Shown here: positions 44,398-52,801 of the stretch, piece after piece
Layout of the letters: each line of letters begins with the position of its first letter
Position numbering within the stretch: position 1 is the stretch's first letter
Source of the DNA: CBDFJH01 sp965198095
GTDB lineage: Bacteria > Latescibacterota > UBA2968 > GCA-2709665
Length of the DNA: 64,000 bases
Direction of reading: 5' to 3'
Assembly (NCBI GenBank): GCA_965198095.1
Contig: OZ240239.1
Span: 1,426,001 to 1,490,000, forward strand
The notes under the pieces: model-generated
The model's database searches: none
Told to the model about the DNA's origin: nothing
The model's input: only the letters and a program-made list of their open reading frames with translations
Translations under genes and position numbers: made by a program

Positions 44398-44599
44398 ATG
44401 TATGACTTGGATAAGATCAAACAAGATATTCGAGGGCAATTCGCGGGGCTTGGATGTGAAAAGAACTGGAGTCGTCGGCGATGGTTTTCGCAGTATTGCA
44501 GTCGAGTCGGATGGCGAGTTGGTCTTTCTCGTTGGCAAACATGCTAAAGCGGGGCGCCCGGCGAACGCCGCATCTCCTTCAGCCGCGGCTTCAACCTGA
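44398..44599 (+). pseudogene. Aminoglycoside phosphotransferase-like, N-terminal fragment, frameshifted
   Basis: MYDLDKIKQDIRGQFAGLGC in one frame continues in the next as GVVGDGFRSIAVESDGELVF, the usual N-terminal pattern of APH-fold kinases (V-G-x-G-F...V-x-x-N/D-x-x-L-V-F). The frame shifts near 44455 and coding signal ends after about 65 codons, without the kinase core. The following 187 nt to trmB hold nothing I can assign. Confidence 0.5.
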
Positions 44600-44786
44600 C
44601 CGTACGGGCAGGCGCGTTTTTTTGGCGTCTGGCGCGCCGCCCCAGGGCTGACGCTGTCGACGACCTCTGAAGCGACCCGTTTGTCTGCCAGCGGGTTGAG
44701 GGCCCACCGCTTTCGTCCCTCCGGCGGCTGGCTGCTTCCAGGCCTTCCTCGACGAAACGTTTATCCCGCGTCTCCGACTTGATGAC

Positions 44787-45839
44787 TCACCAGTCTTCCA
44801 TCTCCGTCTCGGGCTCGACCGGATCGGGTGCGACCGTTGTGGAGGCCACTTTCATTTCGGGGAACTGACGCAAGACAAGCTCGGCCACGCGCCAGACGGC
44901 GCGTTTCACGCCATAAAGCGGCCTGGGACGACCCATCGCGGAGAGTTTGATCAGGACCCGCGCGTCGGGACGGGAGATCACCGAAACGCCGAACTGCTGG
45001 GAAAGGTCCCCCTCCTTGACCATCACCTCGACCAGGTGGTGTCCCTCCCTGAGGTCCCGGTAGATCCCGACGAGCTTTGAGACAACGGGCACGCCCCGAT
45101 GCGACTCCTGCCACGTTTGCGGCTCGAACTCGGAGAACAGCCGGGTCGGATCGATCGGCCCTTCAAGGATTACGTTCGGCATTTCTCCCACGTCCTCAGA
45201 GGTTGGCGATAAAGACAGGCAGGCGTCCCGGCGCCAGACAAAGTAGTAGATCCGAGATCCGGCCGTCCTCGCCTTTTGCTCATACTTTGTGGGTCTCCGG
45301 CCTGGAAGGTCGTGCACGAACGGGGCACTGAATTTCGATCGAAGAAGCGCCTGGTCCTCCAGCACGTCGGCGATCCACGCCGCGTAGGCTGCGTGGTCCG
45401 TCGAGATCGTCGCCTCTCCCCCAGGCTTCAGTCTGCTCCCCAGCAGACGGACGAACCCGGGTTGAATCAGGCGGCGCGCGTGGTGCCGCTCCTTGGGCCA
45501 CGGGTCCGAAAAGTTGACATAGGCCTCGTCGATGTCGTCCGGCTTGAAGAGGTGTTCGACCAGGCAGCTCGCGCTTCCTTGCAGGACCCGGATGTTGTCC
45601 AACCCGTTCCGCTCGATCCGTCTCAAGAGACGCGTGACCGAGCCCCAGGACCGCTCGATGCCGACGAAGTTTTCTCCGGGGTTCGTCCGGGCCTTTTCCG
45701 CAACGAACCTCCCGTCTCCGAACCCTATTTCCACGACCAGCCGCCCCGGCCGCCTGAAGATGGCTTCCCAGTCGAGCGGCCAGGAAAGCTCCAGCCAGGG
45801 AATCAGGAACCTGCAGACTGCGCGACTCAAATGAAACAC
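44787..45839 (-). CDS. trmB: tRNA (guanine-N7-)-methyltransferase with C-terminal extension
   Basis: SAM-dependent m7G46 methylation of tRNA. Residues 1 to about 205 are TrmB: VEIGFGDGRF (SAM loop), YVNFSDPWPKERHH and TKYEQKARTAG with the conserved T-x-Y-E. Residues about 206-350 are an extra domain not found in E. coli TrmB (about 240 residues), with SKLVGIYRDLREGHHLVEVMV and an acidic tail. GTG start with GGAG upstream, 19 nt after pdxH. Confidence 0.9.
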   Translation of the reverse strand: MFHLSRAVCRFLIPWLELSWPLDWEAIFRRPGRLVVEIGFGDGRFVAEKARTNPGENFVGIERSWGSVTRLLRRIERNGLDNIRVLQGSASCLVEHLFKPDDIDEAYVNFSDPWPKERHHARRLIQPGFVRLLGSRLKPGGEATISTDHAAYAAWIADVLEDQALLRSKFSAPFVHDLPGRRPTKYEQKARTAGSRIYYFVWRRDACLSLSPTSEDVGEMPNVILEGPIDPTRLFSEFEPQTWQESHRGVPVVSKLVGIYRDLREGHHLVEVMVKEGDLSQQFGVSVISRPDARVLIKLSAMGRPRPLYGVKRAVWRVAELVLRQFPEMKVASTTVAPDPVEPETEMEDW

Positions 45840-45858
45840 GCGGCTCTCCGCCGGGACC

Positions 45859-46467
45859 TTACGGGGCCAACCGTTTCCTCACCCAACGACGCTTCCCCCG
45901 GCGATGGTAGATCAGGCGGTCGTTCAGACGGTCGGAACGGGCCTGAAAGAACTCCAGGCTGGCCGGCACCAGGCGATATCCGCCCCAGTAGGGCGGCCTG
46001 GGCACCTCCCGTCCTTCGTAGTCCTGTCTGAGCGCCTCCAGCCGGCAATCCAACTCCTCCCGTCCCGAAACAACCCGGCTCTGATGGGAGGCCCAGGCAC
46101 CGAGCTGGCGTTCGCGCGGCCGACCCCTGAAATAGGCATCCGCCTTTTCATCCGGCAGCTTCTCCACACGCCCTTCGATACGCACCTGACGCTCCAGCGC
46201 ACCCCACCAGAAGACAAGCGCGCCTCGAGGATTTTCCTCCAGCTCCCCGGCCTTCCGGCTCTCCAGGTTGGTATAGAACAGGAATCCGGCATCGTCGATC
46301 TCCTTGAGCAGCACAACGCGCGCAGACGGCACGCCTCCCTTCGTCGACGTCGCCAGCGTCATCCCCTCCGCCAACAGGAGACCCGCCCTCCGCGCATCTT
46401 CAAACCACCGACGAAAAAGAAGCATCGGATCGCTCCCCGCATCCGATTCCCTGAGCTCCCGCTCCAT
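45859..46467 (-). CDS. pdxH: Pyridoxamine 5'-phosphate oxidase
   Basis: FMN-dependent oxidation of pyridoxine/pyridoxamine phosphate to PLP. The 202-residue protein carries ARVVLLKEID, FYTNLESRKAGELEENPRGA (FMN region), and the C-terminal signature WGGYRLVPASLEFFQAR with RLHDR-like RLNDR. ATG at 46467 with GAGG upstream. Followed by trmB 19 nt later, probably one operon. Two PLP-linked genes, glyA and pdxH, lie within 2 kb. Confidence 0.94.
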   Translation of the reverse strand: MERELRESDAGSDPMLLFRRWFEDARRAGLLLAEGMTLATSTKGGVPSARVVLLKEIDDAGFLFYTNLESRKAGELEENPRGALVFWWGALERQVRIEGRVEKLPDEKADAYFRGRPRERQLGAWASHQSRVVSGREELDCRLEALRQDYEGREVPRPPYWGGYRLVPASLEFFQARSDRLNDRLIYHRRGKRRWVRKRLAP

Positions 46468-46487
46468 ACCCCGTCCTCAGTCGAATA

Positions 46488-46755
46488 TCATCCGTATGGC
46501 TCAATTTTCCACACGTGTATCGAATCTTTCATCGCCGACCGGGAATCCCGGCCTTTGGTAAAAGGCGATCCCCCGGGTATCGATCTCAGTACCCGGAGGG
46601 TCACAGCCTTCCCCTGAGCGCCGGCATCGCGGAGAATGCGCCTCATGCACGCTGAACCGATCCCTTTCTCCTGCGATCTGTCGACGGCAGGATTGACGGC
46701 GCGACACACGGTCCAACACGCGGTATATGCCAAAATAGCGTATATCTACTGACAT
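46488..46755 (-). pseudogene. GNAT acetyltransferase, C-terminal fragment, frameshifted
   Basis: One frame gives VDRSQEKGIGSACMRRIL and AQGKAVTLRVLRS, the acetyl-CoA loop (Q-x-x-GIG) and following strand. The next frame resumes with GIAFYQRPGFPVGDERFDTR, the C-terminal GNAT strand. The frame switch is near 46590, and the N-terminal half is missing. The 140 nt from here to the permease stop hold nothing I can assign. Confidence 0.65.
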
Positions 46756-46895
46756 TTTGGCATATACTCCCAGGCAGGTCCGGCGCGGGAAACGCTCCCC
46801 GTCCGTCCGAGATCTCGTTCAGCGATCAGATTCCCGACGCTTCAGGCAGAACCTGTCTGCCCGCGAACCGGCGCGAACGAACAGATGGCGGACGG

Positions 46896-48638
46896 TTACG
46901 ACGCGCCCTCGACCTGAACCGCGATAATGTCCAGGTCGTGATACTTCTGGTGGCGCACCGAAGAGGCGTAATGCCGCAAGAGACGGAACGAGATCTCGCG
47001 CTCGTCCACGAGTCTGGGCTGCTCGCTCAGATAGGCCAGCCGGTCTTCCAGATTCTCCCCCGCGGCAGTGGCCGAAAACTCCAGCTCCGCCGCCCCGTCC
47101 GCGAGGCGCGCGGTGATGATCACGCGCCGCCCGCTATCGCCCGCACCGTCCTCAGCCTGTTGGAGCAGGATCGACAGCGTCTCCTCCCCCGCGGCGCACA
47201 ACCGCCCGGTCGCCGGGTCGTTCCATCCGAGCTTTGCGGCAAAGGCGCGTAGGAACGCCTCGATTCCGGGCAGCGCGGCGACGTCCAGCTCGACCTCCAG
47301 GCGCCGCCGCCGCGGAGCCGTCATCTCCATGAACGCGGTCAGCACAATCGCCGCAAGACCGCCGGCGGTCATGCCGTTGCCGAGCAACGTTCCCCACGTC
47401 CCGCCCAATAGATCCGCGAAGACCGCCTGACTCTGAAAGCCCACGCCGATCCAGAACGACAGCCCCACCACCGCGGCCTTCCGGTGATCGAGGCCGTCCT
47501 CGACGACCAGCTTCATGCCCTGCGCGAAGAGCAGGCCTATGAGCAGGGTGACATAGGCCGCTGCCACGGGGTTGGGAATGGCGATCAGGAGGGCGGTCAC
47601 CTTGGGCGATAAGGCCAGTACCACAAAGACGATCCCGATATACACCCCGACGCGACGCGCGGCGACCCCGGTGAGCTCGGCGAGCGATATACTGGTGGAG
47701 TAGGTCGTATTGGGGGGCGTCCCGACGAGCCCGGACAGCAGGTTGCCCACCCCATCGGCGTTGAGAGCGCCCTGCACCAGGCGAAAATCGGTTGCCCGGG
47801 GGCGGCGCCGCGAGACCCGTTGAATGGCAACGCCGTCGCCAATGGTCTCAATCGCGCCTACCAGGGTCACGACCACGAACGCCGGCAGCAGCGCCCAGAA
47901 CTCCGCACCCAGCGCCAGGTCCAATCCCGGCCAGGCGTTGCCGGGAAGACCGATCCAGGGGGCTTCGATTACGGAACTCATGTCGTACAGTCCGAAGAGG
48001 GCGGCCACCGCGCAGCCCACCGCGATGCCGATGAGCGGCGCCCACAGCCGCCAGGCCGCCGGGGCGCGCAACGCCAGCACCACAAGGGCAGCGAGCGTCG
48101 CCCCGGCCGCAACCGGGGCCGCGGCCGGCGGCGTGCCGTCGGGCACATCCGTCAGCAAGCCGAAAATGATCGGCATGACGGTGACGGCGATCAGCATGAT
48201 CACCGTTCCGGAGACGACCCGCGTGATGATCCGGCGCAGTAGCGAAAGCCGTGCGGCCAGGGCAAACTGAAACAGCGACGAAACGACGATCAGGCTCGCC
48301 ATCAGGGCCGGTCCGCCCTTCGCCAGCGCCGTGATGCAGACCGCGATGAAGGCGCCGGAGGTGCCCATGACGAGCACGTGCCCGGCCCCGATCCGCCCGA
48401 TCCGGACCGCCTGCAGAACCGTGCTCACGCCACTGATCACCAGCGCCGCGAAAACGGTCCACAACAGGTAGCTCTCCGCCTGGCCGGCCGCCCGGACGAT
48501 AATGACCGTGCCGAGCACCACCGGCGCCAGGACGACCGCCGCGGCCTGAAAGCCGACCCCGGCGGCGACCAGGTGGGGGGGCTGTTCATCCGGCTCGTAG
48601 CGGATGTTTTCATTTACGTGCGTCGTTTCCAAAGCCAT
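46896..48638 (-). CDS. NCS2-family nucleobase permease with C-terminal cytosolic domain
   Basis: A 580-residue protein. Residues about 25-430 form the NCS2 (xanthine/uracil) permease with about 12-14 helices and the signatures GAIETIGDGVAIQRVSRR and NTTYSTSISLAELTGVAARRVG. Residues about 440-580 are a soluble domain whose LCAAGEETLSILLQQ helix and SFRLLRHYASSVRHQKYHDLDIIAV ending resemble anti-sigma/RsbW-type HATPase domains, although the N-box Asn and the DxGxG loop are not conserved. It lies 33 nt after a Tsx-like channel gene, so purine or pyrimidine uptake is likely. Confidence 0.85.
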   Translation of the reverse strand: MALETTHVNENIRYEPDEQPPHLVAAGVGFQAAAVVLAPVVLGTVIIVRAAGQAESYLLWTVFAALVISGVSTVLQAVRIGRIGAGHVLVMGTSGAFIAVCITALAKGGPALMASLIVVSSLFQFALAARLSLLRRIITRVVSGTVIMLIAVTVMPIIFGLLTDVPDGTPPAAAPVAAGATLAALVVLALRAPAAWRLWAPLIGIAVGCAVAALFGLYDMSSVIEAPWIGLPGNAWPGLDLALGAEFWALLPAFVVVTLVGAIETIGDGVAIQRVSRRRPRATDFRLVQGALNADGVGNLLSGLVGTPPNTTYSTSISLAELTGVAARRVGVYIGIVFVVLALSPKVTALLIAIPNPVAAAYVTLLIGLLFAQGMKLVVEDGLDHRKAAVVGLSFWIGVGFQSQAVFADLLGGTWGTLLGNGMTAGGLAAIVLTAFMEMTAPRRRRLEVELDVAALPGIEAFLRAFAAKLGWNDPATGRLCAAGEETLSILLQQAEDGAGDSGRRVIITARLADGAAELEFSATAAGENLEDRLAYLSEQPRLVDEREISFRLLRHYASSVRHQKYHDLDIIAVQVEGAS

Positions 48639-48671
48639 CCATCCCTCGCAATCCGGTACACGATCACCTCT

Positions 48672-49445
48672 TCAGAGGCGCCATACCAGCAGCAACTGGG
48701 CCGTGCTCTCATCTTCGTCCGTTCCGAGCTTGTTACGCCAGTACTGATACTCGATGCCGACCATGAACTGACGGGGCGCTCCCGCAACCGCCTTGCCCAG
48801 GTCCCAGACGAACTGCGGCTGAGCCAGAATCGACCCCTTGACGTCTTCACCGAGTTCGTTCGTACGGCTGCCCAGGTACTCGGCATGGCCCACGACGGCC
48901 AAAGACTGACTGCCAACCTCGAAGGGCAAGGCCCAGCTGACGTCGAACATGAAGCTGTTGCCGGTCTTGGGGGCACCGTCACCCGCGACGCCGGTATTGT
49001 CGTCGATATAGGCCGTCAGGTCCGTATTCAGGAACAGGAATCTCGATACGCTCCAGGAGGCCCTCACACCGGGCAGGTACTTCACGACGTTGGCGTCGCC
49101 GCCCACGTTGACCCCGGCAATCAGGGCGAAATCCCTGATTGCGCCGACGCGCAATTCCCTGTTCGCCAGCTTGCCCAAACTCAGGGTCGGATACCACTCG
49201 GCATAGAAATCTCTGTCGTTGAAGCCGTCGTTTCCGCCGTCATCCAGGTAGTCGAGAAAGAAGAAGCTGTCACCATATCTCCACTCCGAAGCCTGTTGCA
49301 CGGTAACAATAAAGGTTGCTGTCCGGCTTGTCGAGAATGGATTCTTGTGCATGCCGTATTGCAGGTGGAACTCGGTTTGCGCGAACGCCGCGGTCCGGGT
49401 GGCCAGCAGCACCGCCACGAAGCTACCGGCGTATAATGTCCTCAT
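48672..49445 (-). CDS. Tsx-like nucleoside-specific outer-membrane channel
   Basis: A 257-residue outer-membrane barrel with a signal peptide (about 1-24, ending TAAFAQ). FHLQYGMHKNPF at the mature N-terminus, DSFFFLDYLDDGGNDGFNDRDFYAEWYPTLS and the C-terminal TAQLLLVWRL match the Tsx/OmpK family. ATG at 49445. It precedes the NCS2 permease by 33 nt: outer- and inner-membrane steps of nucleoside or nucleobase import in one operon. Confidence 0.85.
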   Translation of the reverse strand: MRTLYAGSFVAVLLATRTAAFAQTEFHLQYGMHKNPFSTSRTATFIVTVQQASEWRYGDSFFFLDYLDDGGNDGFNDRDFYAEWYPTLSLGKLANRELRVGAIRDFALIAGVNVGGDANVVKYLPGVRASWSVSRFLFLNTDLTAYIDDNTGVAGDGAPKTGNSFMFDVSWALPFEVGSQSLAVVGHAEYLGSRTNELGEDVKGSILAQPQFVWDLGKAVAGAPRQFMVGIEYQYWRNKLGTDEDESTAQLLLVWRL

Positions 49446-49911
49446 TGCGCTATGCTCACCTTGTTTCGGATCTCCCATTCGATGGGGTTGTGATATGGGA
49501 AATGTCTCTGCTTAAGTATTACAAAATTCGCTCGTCGTCTTCCACCGGCAGCAAGCTGCCGGTGGAAGACGGTATGTCTTACCCTATTCCTTCACCTGTG
49601 CCACAGACGGCGCCCCGCCCGCGCAGTCTCCGTCACTCTGAATCATCGACAGATTCAGCACAAACAGGATTCGCCTCAATCGCCAAACGCCGTGGCACAC
49701 TGTTATGTCTTGCCCTATTCCCTCACGCGTGCCACGGCGTCGAGGGTCAGCCCATTTTTTGGCGCCTCATAGTTGAGTCGAGGGTTCTCCTGACCGGTCC
49801 CTTCTGTCCCGGTTCATTCTCTATCTCAATACATAAGGTCTAAATCACGTGTGCCACGGGCGGCTCGCCCGCCCGTGAGAAATTCATTACTATTTTTGTA
49901 CAGGCTCTAAG
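49446..49911. other. Hairpin- and repeat-rich noncoding stretch
   Basis: No gene recognised. It contains a 17-bp perfect hairpin (49536-49571), two direct copies of a 30-nt unit beginning TATGTCTT-CCCTATTCC (about 49573 and 49703), an 11-bp inverted repeat CGCCGTGGCAC / GTGCCACGGCG (49688-49698 and 49729-49739), and a CACGGGCGG / CCGCCCGTG hairpin near 49855. GTGCCAC recurs three times. Probably a mobile-element scar or small-RNA-like repeat. Confidence 0.55.
49536..49571. repeat. 17-bp perfect hairpin
   Basis: CGTCTTCCACCGGCAGC pairs with its exact complement across a 2-nt AA loop, too tight to fold without opening the last pair. There is no T-run after it on either strand, so it is not an intrinsic terminator. 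Confidence 0.85.
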
Positions 49912-50429
49912 CCTGAATAATTCATAAAAAAGGTTAGGAAAGTCACTCATACTCACCTTTTCTTGCCGCCCAAGAAAAGGTGACAAAAGAAGGGCGCCTG
50001 CCTGCCGCGCCCAACGCGGCGCAGGCAGGCCCCTCAAACGCCGGGGAGGCTCGGGCCGTGGCGACTCAGCCTCACTGGAAACGATTGGCGCCGCGAAAGG
50101 AATGAACTCCTCCCCCCGCCTGATGCCGCCTGCGGGACCCGCCCCCACGCCGCGAATTTCCATCCGTTCCCACATCCGCCCCCGCACCTGACCCCGTCCC
50201 ACAGAGGGCCCCAACCCCCGGGGAGGAGGAACGCGGAAGCAGCTGGAGAGCCGAAACGCCACGGCCGCGATGACATCCAGCCCGAATCACTCGTGAAATC
50301 TGAAAAATCTGCGTACATACTGGGCTTTCCAGCTATTGCACCCAAACAAAGTTTTTCAGCTCAAATTGGATCACTGATTGTTCTACATAAAATGATGGAA
50401 ATTTTCAGCAAATTTATGAATTATTCAGG
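49912..50429. mobile_element. MITE copy B (uninterrupted)
   Basis: 518 bp with the same terminal inverted repeats as copy A (CCTGAATAATTCATAAA at the left, its complement at the right) and near-identical interior by eye. It preserves the perfect 12-bp inverted repeat CACCTTTTCTTG / CAAGAAAAGGTG with loop CCGCC (49954-49982) that is split by the IS in copy A. The flanks (TAAG, CTAG) do not give a clean 4-bp duplication. No gene inside. Confidence 0.88.
49997..50029. repeat. CCTGCCTG palindrome, copy 6 (inside MITE B)
   Basis: Identical to copy 3: CCTGCCTGC and GCAGGCAGG arms around a CGCG stem and CCCAA loop. Confidence 0.75.
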
Positions 50430-50489
50430 CTAGCTAGGCACCAGGGCGGAAAACGGTGTGGTGGGACTGTTCAGCCGGATGAAGGACGT

Positions 50490-51023
50490 CTACTGCTCAA
50501 CCCACACTATTAACCACATTATGCAGATTTTGGTTATTCCTTCGTTGCCCAAAGGTCGACACTCATCCCGAGGTGTCGTTTGGCTGCGAGAAAAGCTATC
50601 GGCTTGACGACGTCCACTGCGTGCCGTGCCAGCCGCGATACGAGTTTGAATCCGCCATCCTGAGTCCCGGAGCGAGAGTTGGAGAATCTCCATGGGATCA
50701 GCGTGGCGGTCGTTTATGCCGCCGAAGCGGATTACAAGACGGGCCTGCGGAGCGGCTCTCTTGGCACAATGCCGCCACACACGGTGAAGGTCAGCAGCGA
50801 ACATCTCAGGACTCCCATGTTGCAGCTGACCTTCCTGGCCATAACCTACTTGGTCTCCCCCACCTAAAAACCACAACCTCAGCCATTGGTCAGGCACGTA
50901 GGTCCGCATCCCGTAGTAGGGAGGTGACGTGATAAACCACCCAACGTTTCGTGGCGCACAAGAGAAAGCCTTAGCAGTCCGAGCGTCTCCAAGCCTCACG
51001 GTACCGATGCCTGGTTGTAGCAC
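50490..51023 (-). pseudogene. DNA methyltransferase fragment (amino-methyltransferase type)
   Basis: The 177-codon frame contains motif IV as WFITSPPYYGMRTYVPDQWL, preceded by RLGDAR and followed by a helix-rich VWRHCAKRAAPQARLVIRFG stretch. This is the target side of an N6-adenine/N4-cytosine methyltransferase. The SAM-binding FxGxG (motif I) domain is absent, and the last 30 codons do not look coding, so I treat it as truncated. It overlaps the nurA frame by 28 nt. Confidence 0.6.
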
Positions 51024-51874
51024 CGTCTCATAGTAACGGGTCGCTCTGTGAATTTATTGATCTCTCTGCCTGGCAGTTCCTCGTCGTCACCTCGAGCGTA
51101 TTCAGACCAAACGTAAGCCGCCTCCTCAAGACCGTGCGGTACGGATAAGTAAGCAGGATACTCAGTCGTAAGGACGTTCTCCAGAGCCATTGCCAAACGG
51201 TATCGGTCAAGCACCTTGCTACGTTTTGCCAAGCCCACGAGGTAGATTCGGCGTCGATTGTTCGACCGCTGTCGACTGATCGCTTCCTCAAGGTGTTTCA
51301 GATAGCGACGAAACAGATCCTCGGCAAAGACCTTGCTGCGGAGCAGGCCGTCACAAACGATGATTGTGTCCGTCCCAAAGTCCTTATCCTGAATTAAGCT
51401 CAACAGCACCGCCCATTCCATTAACTCTCAATAAACTTGCACCCAGGAGGGGCTCGTAGGACGATCGTCGTCATTCAGGCGAATCATGTGACTGAGTTTC
51501 GTCAGGTCGTCTCCAACGCCCAGTGCGTCCATGAGCTTGCCAACGGGAGTCTGTGGCCTGCCAGCGGAATCAAATTGCTCGGCACCAAGGTTTCGGACGC
51601 TAGTGGAAGGCGTTACGGCCTCGAGGCAATACTCATTGTTGCTGGAGTCTACGACTCGGACAAGCTGAATGAGAAACGGATCGAACTGAACCCGGTTGTT
51701 CCCGCCGTCCGTACCCACGAGTGAGATCGAGGTGGTCTCTCGGGGCTGGATTCGTCGCACCTGGGTCCGAAGTGGCTTAACTTCTGCTCGCAGCTCTTGG
51801 AGGAGACGGTAGTCATCCTGTATGCGACTATGGATTTCCTGTTTAAGGACTTCGTGGCTCGTTGGATCCATCAT
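50996..51874 (-). pseudogene. nurA: NurA-domain nuclease interrupted by an in-frame TGA
   Basis: Two ORFs (51874-51428 and 51421-50996) lie in one frame, separated only by TGA at 51430-51428 and two further codons (GAG TTA). The first holds ISLVGTDGGNNRVQFDPF, the D-G-G of NurA nucleases; the second holds ELMEWAVLLSLIQ, IIVCDGLLRSK and YLVGLAKRS, the rest of the domain. In relatives the interrupted position is usually Arg, so CGA to TGA is the simplest explanation. NurA works with HerA-type translocases in end resection or defence; no herA is in the window. Confidence 0.7.
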
Positions 51875-51981
51875 GTCGCCTCTCGAAGGACAATATCCTT
51901 CTCATTGTGAAATTCGATGTAGATCTGAAAGAGAGTGCAGTTTGTGGCGGTGTGCCACCCTATCCGCAGAAGGAGAGAAAA

Positions 51982-52764
51982 ATGAGCAAACTCAAAACGA
52001 TCATCGGAATTTGCATGATTGTTATATGCACGAATAGCTGTGCAACGTCAGAGCATGCGCCATCCCAAACAGAGAAGGTAGCGTGGGGCTACGAAGCAGA
52101 GAACGGGCCGGACGTTTGGGGCCGGCTAAGCCCGGAATACGTCCTTTGTGCCGAGGGGACGCGCCAATCTCCGATCGGCCTTGTAATCCCCACGTCGGCA
52201 AAGCTTCCTGCTCTCGTCTTCAACTACCGGCCAACAGCCCTGAATATCCGCAATAATGGCCACACGATTGAAGTCGCGTCCACTGAAGAAAACTGGGTTG
52301 AGGTTGATGGCACAAGGTATGAACTTCTGCAATTCCATTTCCACGCGCCAGGCGAACATACGATGGCCGGCAAACCATTTGATATGGAGATGCACCTCGT
52401 TCACAAAAATAAGGATGGCACGTTGGCTGTAATTGGGGTGCTAATTGAGCACGGTAGCGACCATGCCGCATTTAATCCTCTATGGGCGCATTTGCCAGGC
52501 GCCCCGGGCGAAGTGAAACGCATTGAGCATGTCACCATGAATGCCGACGATTTGTTGCCGAGCGCGAGGCACGCCTATCGCTACGATGGTTCGTTGACTA
52601 CCCCGCCTTGTTCGGAAGGCGTCAAATGGTTTGTGCTAACAACACCCATTGAACTGTCTGAAGTGCAAATCGCCGCATTTGAAGCCATTGTCCATGACAA
52701 CAATCGGCCGATACAGCCGTTGCATGGGCGTGAACTTCTCGTGGATATTGCAGAAAGCGAGTAA
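51982..52764 (+). CDS. Alpha-carbonic anhydrase, predicted lipoprotein
   Basis: Periplasmic, zinc-dependent hydration of CO2. The 260-residue protein starts at ATG 51982 (AAGGAG upstream); a short signal ends in a TNSC lipobox with Cys20. The zinc histidines are in LLQFHFHAPGEH (two) and DMEMHLVH (third); the closing SLTTPPCSEGVKWFVL is the family signature. An upstream in-frame extension is rejected. GC is visibly lower than neighbouring core genes, consistent with transfer. Divergent from nurA. Confidence 0.93.
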   Translation: MSKLKTIIGICMIVICTNSCATSEHAPSQTEKVAWGYEAENGPDVWGRLSPEYVLCAEGTRQSPIGLVIPTSAKLPALVFNYRPTALNIRNNGHTIEVASTEENWVEVDGTRYELLQFHFHAPGEHTMAGKPFDMEMHLVHKNKDGTLAVIGVLIEHGSDHAAFNPLWAHLPGAPGEVKRIEHVTMNADDLLPSARHAYRYDGSLTTPPCSEGVKWFVLTTPIELSEVQIAAFEAIVHDNNRPIQPLHGRELLVDIAESE

Positions 52765-52801
52765 AAGTATATCAATTGCTGACTCACATGGCGGCAACCT
52801 G

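Noticed and set aside
49955..50050. CRISPR-like repeats
   Set aside because: The repeated units are single hairpins inside MITE copies, without regular spacers or cas genes.
51428..51430. TGA in nurA as a second selenocysteine codon
   Set aside because: No GGTCT-type SECIS hairpin follows, the residue in relatives is Arg rather than Cys, and NurA is not a redox enzyme.
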